A stretch of DNA of 64,000 bases from Zygnema cylindricum. Its lineage: Eukaryota; Streptophyta; Zygnematophyceae; Zygnematales; Zygnemataceae. Position numbers and translations under genes: made by a program. The stretch covers positions 64,902-128,901 of the forward strand of contig JBBHKE010003173.1 in NCBI GenBank assembly GCA_037447655.1. The letters run 5' to 3'. The notes beneath the pieces are model-generated. The model was not told the origin of the DNA and made no database searches. It saw only the letters and a program-made list of their open reading frames with translations. Shown here in pieces: positions 60,842 to 64,000 of this stretch (the stretch's first letter is position 1; each line of letters begins with the position of its first letter).

Positions 60842-63827
60842 CTTTAGAATAAGATCCTTTCTTTCATTTCACAAAACCATTAAACCAGAACCCCATCTCC
60901 CAAATAATACCATTTCCCACAAAACCTAAATATCCCAATTTCCCAAAATACCAATTCCCTACAAAACCTAATTTCACAAAAAACCCAATTTCCCAAAAAA
61001 CCCAATTTCCCAAAAAACCCAATTTCTCAAAAAACCCTATTTCTCAAAAACCCTATTTCCCAAAACACCCGATTTCCCAAAAAACCAATTTCCCACAAAA
61101 CCCTCATCCGTACCTAGGCCAGAATACGGACCACCTTCGTTTCCATGCGAAATTGCCATTGCTCTCGCCATCGCTTTCAAAGCCTTCATTCTCTCTATTT
61201 TCATCTCCACCCTCCCCATCCCCTCCATCGCTCTCTCCAACCCCCCTCCTCCCACCCCTCCTTCCATCCCTCCTTTTGTCCCTCTCTCATTCCCTTCCAA
61301 AGAGACACCTCCTCCCCCCACCTCCTCTCCTCCCTCCCCCTCCACCCCCCGCCTCCCACCCTCCACGCTCCCTTCTCCCTCTCCCCCCCATCCCTTGCAC
61401 CTGTCCCATATCTCCCCTCCCTCCTCTCCAAACATTCTCTCCTCTCCCCCTAATCCGTCCCCTGCCTGTCTCCTCCTCCCTCTCTCTCTCTCCCTCTCCC
61501 TCTACCCCCCCATCTCCTAACCCTAAAGCTGAATGGGCTCTCCTTATTGGAGCTAAAACCACATATTCCGCTAATTCTCCTCCCTCCTCATCCTTCCAGG
61601 AGACTTTTCTTACCAGTTTCTCTCCCTCCCTCCCCCCCCTTATGGCGGATTTTAGAGACCCGGTGGAGTGGAGAGAGTGAGATTTGTAAAGTGAATTCCC
61701 ACTCTTCTTATCACTCTCCTTCCCTTCGCCCCTTTCACACCCACTACCGATTCCTCCACTCCCTTTCCTATCCTCCTCCTTCTCTGCCTGTAACCTCTGC
61801 CATACTTCCTCCAATCCCAACGACGCTTGTCCTCCTCCTCCCTCTCCCTCTCCTCCTCCCTGTCCCCCTCCATGTCCCTCTCTCCCTCTCTCCTTAAATC
61901 CCCCTCCTCCAACTCCTCCTTCTTCCCCTCCTCTCCCCACCGGTCTCACAATCCCAAAATTGTAATCGTCTCCCGACCCTCCCATATGAGACAAAACTCC
62001 TCCCATATGAGACAAACCTCCTCCGGAAGGCGACAAAATCCCTCCCCTATGAGTTGAATCGCCGACCGTATAAGACGAAGCAGAATCGGATCTCGTCGCA
62101 AAGCGAGGCGACACCGAATCTGTCGGCGAATCAGAGAGCAGCGCTCCCCAGAATGCTGCTGAAACGCCGCCAGCTGGCGACGTGACGGCCCGACCAATCA
62201 GATTCTGCCGATGTCTCCCGGATTTTGTCACTTTGTGGGAGGGAGGAGGAGAGCGATTGGGAGACTGGATGTGAGGGCTACAATTGGGGGAGGTGGTAAG
62301 AGGAGTCCCGTCGGGAGACCTTTGGGGAGAAATAGGAGGTCTATTATGGTGAAAATGGGAAGAAGAAGGTTGAGAAACGGTTCTCGTCGGTGGTCGATTT
62401 TGCCAAAACGAGGCTCCTTGGTTAAAAGTTTGACTTTTATATAAGATTTTCGAGTTTAAAACTTGCGAAGAAAATCGGCTATTATGAGATTGACATAAGG
62501 AAGAAGGAGAAGGAGAGGGAGAGGAGGTCAATTTCAAGGTTCCGGAGTTTTCGCGATTTGCAAAGAGGTTCGAGGGAGAGGAGGAGGAGGGAGAGGAGGA
62601 AGAGGAGGAGAGTCGAATTTGAGAAGGAGAGACAGATTGAGAAAACGGTTTTTCTGTTTCTTCTACGGTTTTAGTTTTTTCTTCCTCACTTTTTTGGGTG
62701 AAAATGAGGTTATCTCTGTTCTCTCCCTCGACTCTCTCTTGAGAGAGAGAGAGAGACGATAAGAGAGGAGAGAGTTGAGATTCCTTTAACTGTTCTGCAA
62801 AGGAAAATTCTCGTCCAAGAAGTCGGTTTGACATAAACGAAGTATCTCCAAATTCCTCCATCTTCTCTCCCTCGCCCTCCCCCTTTTCTACACTTCTCTC
62901 GATCTTTTCTTCCCCTCTCTCACATATTTCCCCATCTTGTTCCATCCTTTTCCCCTGTCCCTCAAAATCCTCTCCCTCTCCCTTCCCAACTCCCTCTCCT
63001 TCTCTATTCTCCCCCTCTTCCTCCCTCTTCGCTCCCTCTCCCTCCCCCTTCTCGCCCTCTTCTTCCCTCTTCTTTCCCTCTCCTCCTTCAGACCCACCCT
63101 CCCCTCCTCTATCAGAACCACTCTCTCCTCCTACTCTTTGGGACTCACCCTCTCCTCCTCTTCCTCCTCTTCCTCCTCCTACTCCTCCTCCCCCTCCTCC
63201 TCTCGCTAAAACTGATTCCCGCAGTCTCTCCGCCCCATGGAACCTTTTCGGCACATAGCCTTCAATGGCACCAGAATTAGTGTGGATTTCAACATTTTCC
63301 GGTATCGTCCCAGCCTCACACCCCTCTCTCTCTCCCCCATTATTCCTTTTTCCTCCAGACGTCTCTCCCAAAAACCCTCCGAACCCCATCCCTTCTCTCT
63401 CTCTCTCTTTTCCCTCTCCCTCTTTCACATCGATCCCTTCCCTTCCCCTTCCTTCCGCGGAATCCCCTCTGGTCTCTCTAGCTTTCACATTCTCTCCCTC
63501 TCCTCCTTCGTTCTCTCTCTCCTTCGAATGAATCCCTTCTCCCTCTCTCTCACAAAACTGAACCCCGTCTCTCTCCTTCCCTTCAAATTTAAACTCTCCT
63601 GTATCTCTCTCTTTAATGGAAACTCGAGGGTCGAAAACCGACGCCAGGTCAGCAAGTCTCTCATCCATTCGGGTGCCAGCAGTCGAAATCTCATTAGTTT
63701 GTTTTACATGGGAAACTATCTCCGCGATCTCGGCAGTAGAAAAAACGGTATCGAGAGAGAGAGGGAGAGAGAGAGAGAAGGAGTTGCTGAGAGCCATACA
63801 ATTTGTGGAACAGAATTTGCCGGTTTC
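55333..63827 (-). CDS. RPAP2/RTR1 homologue (RNA polymerase II CTD phosphatase type), partial, 6+ exons
   Basis: Exons seen: 61114-63827, 60011-60612, 59204-59494, 56060-56218, 55333-55413; the gene continues past the right edge. The first visible exon opens with ETGKFCSTNCMALSNSF, the second half of the RTR1 zinc finger. VRKVSWKDEEG corresponds to the WADE-like motif of plant RPAP2. Then follow NPWLDEPPKGF, MMWTALEEWVSAQSMAFIYG, LPPFTTGQWRVVTLLMVEAL and the C-terminal block GTSEDHYKVLRTIVLPKG. RPAP2 carries RNA polymerase II to the nucleus and removes Ser5 phosphate from its CTD. Donor/acceptor phases between the last five exons agree. The big exon has about 700 residues of Glu/Gly/Arg/Lys-rich low complexity. 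Its two ends are in different frames: the frame open from 63827 stops at 61287, while the conserved ALKAMARAMAISHGNEGG part is one base out. A G-run indel or an unseen intron at 61287-61435 is needed. Confidence 0.87.
55850..55960. repeat. TATATGTGTG simple repeat
   Basis: TATA/TGTG/CACA alternation in RPAP2 intron 5; a CA repeat also lies at 56239-56278 just above the exon 56060-56218 acceptor region. Confidence 0.8.
57122..57231. repeat. 55-bp tandem duplication
   Basis: ATTCCAATTTTGCGGGT followed by AGTTTAA-GCCAACATGTG and TTTCACAGTG is present twice head-to-tail with a few substitutions. Confidence 0.85.
57236..57410. repeat. Dispersed repeat, copy 2 (inverted relative to 49855-50020)
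   Basis: Reverse-complement match to the region near 49.9 kb: CGTGTGAATT, GACGGTCGACG, GTTCGCAAGCGCGAC, GATTGACCGTCAA appear in the opposite order. Confidence 0.6.
58706..58998. repeat. GGGGA / GGGA / GA purine tract, about 290 bp
   Basis: GGGGA pentamers (about 18) pass into GGGA tetramers and then GA dimers without a break. It lies in RPAP2 intron 4, C-rich on the coding strand. It has strong potential for G-quadruplex or triplex formation. Long open stretches on both strands are artefacts of the repeat. Confidence 0.95.
59051..59082 (-). repeat. Duplicate of an RPAP2 exon end and donor
   Basis: The minus-strand sequence GGCAATTTTGACGGTTGGGA then TTGCTTTGGTAGG closely matches the real end of exon 59204-59494 (GGCAATTTCTACTGTTCAGA, TCGCTTTGGTAGG). 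It lies about 148 bases downstream in intron 4 and includes the GTAGGT donor. Confidence 0.75.
59590..59820. repeat. ATACATATACAC simple repeat in RPAP2 intron
   Basis: About 230 bases of alternating TATA, CATA and ACAC between RPAP2 exons 60011-60612 and 59204-59494. No gene. Confidence 0.85.
60797..60840. repeat. AT microsatellite
   Basis: About 21 TA units in the intron upstream of exon 60011-60612. Confidence 0.95.
60895..61100. repeat. 17-bp minisatellite (AATTTCCCAAAAAACCC)
   Basis: At least ten imperfect tandem units fill the RPAP2 intron right up to the donor at 61113. On the coding strand the units read GGGTTTTTTGGGAAATT. Confidence 0.9.
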
Positions 63828-63920
63828 CTGGAGAGAAAATACACCCATATTCCAAAGAGAGACAGGGAGAGAGGGAGGGATGGAAATTTTAGCGGAAGTG
63901 AAAAAATTGGAAATGTGAGC

Positions 63921-63922
<2 letters not shown>

Positions 63923-64000
<78 letters not shown>
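63923..64000. repeat. GA microsatellite at the window edge
   Basis: Pure GA repeat of at least 70 bases running off the right edge, in the intron (coding strand CT) just before the RPAP2 exon acceptor at 63828. Confidence 0.95.

Noticed and set aside
61145-63531. Several plus-strand Pro/Ser/Leu open stretches
   Set aside because: Products of CT-rich simple sequence antisense to RPAP2; no start context or conserved motif.
1-64000. tRNA genes, CRISPR arrays, operons, bacterial-type features
   Set aside because: No cloverleaf-type A/B boxes, regular spacer arrays or polycistronic clusters were seen; the window is intron-rich eukaryotic DNA.

Overview
The window is nuclear DNA from a streptophyte (a land plant or a close algal relative). 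Genes are split by spliceosomal introns. One is a nuclear-encoded plastid Hsp100 of the ClpD/ERD1 type, and the RPAP2 homologue has plant-type features. The species cannot be told from the sequence. Coding exons have balanced base composition. The spaces between genes are AT-rich and full of small non-autonomous DNA transposons and simple repeats.

Layout. 380-4421 (-): SCP/TFIIF-interacting-type HAD phosphatase, 6 exons. 4870-8650: degenerate tandem array, then nested PIF/Harbinger-like material. 9195-9296 (-): a lone first exon of an inositol-pentakisphosphate 2-kinase (IPK1) with no visible remainder. 10-18.4 kb: several MITEs, a 44-bp perfect palindrome and a GC-rich promoter-like block, but no recognisable gene. 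18468-25164 (-): complete 12-exon ClpD, probably with a 5'UTR intron reaching about 27.1 kb. 29-30.5 kb: hAT-like element broken by a mariner-like MITE. 31947-33751 and further upstream (-): FAR-17a/AIG1-like membrane hydrolase. 35718-39401 (+): PYM (Mago-Y14 partner), diverging from the AIG1-like gene. 41-42.5 kb: three neighbouring MITEs. 42737-48830 (-): metallophosphatase of the small purple acid phosphatase type, 8 exons, first intron apparently GC-AG. 49.4-51.5 kb: repeats. 51495-54353: near-autonomous hAT element with a BED-finger transposase interrupted by a frameshift. 55333-63827 (-) and beyond the right edge: RPAP2/RTR1 homologue with a huge low-complexity exon.

The genes do not form a pathway or operon: plastid proteostasis (ClpD), RNA polymerase II or CTD-related functions (SCP-like phosphatase, RPAP2), exon-junction-complex recycling (PYM), lipid hydrolysis (AIG1-like) and phosphate release (PAP). 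Exon models were built by reading conserved family motifs, splice consensus and phase together. For the phosphatase, ClpD, PYM and PAP models all exon phases close exactly.

The most notable non-genic theme is a set of transposon families (A, B, C, D) that differ in the middle but share almost the same terminal inverted repeat and a TA target duplication. Other notable items are a hAT MITE with a perfect 8-bp target duplication whose ends resemble those of the transposase-encoding hAT element 35 kb away, and a microsatellite-swollen RPAP2 exon. No novel enzyme system was recognised.
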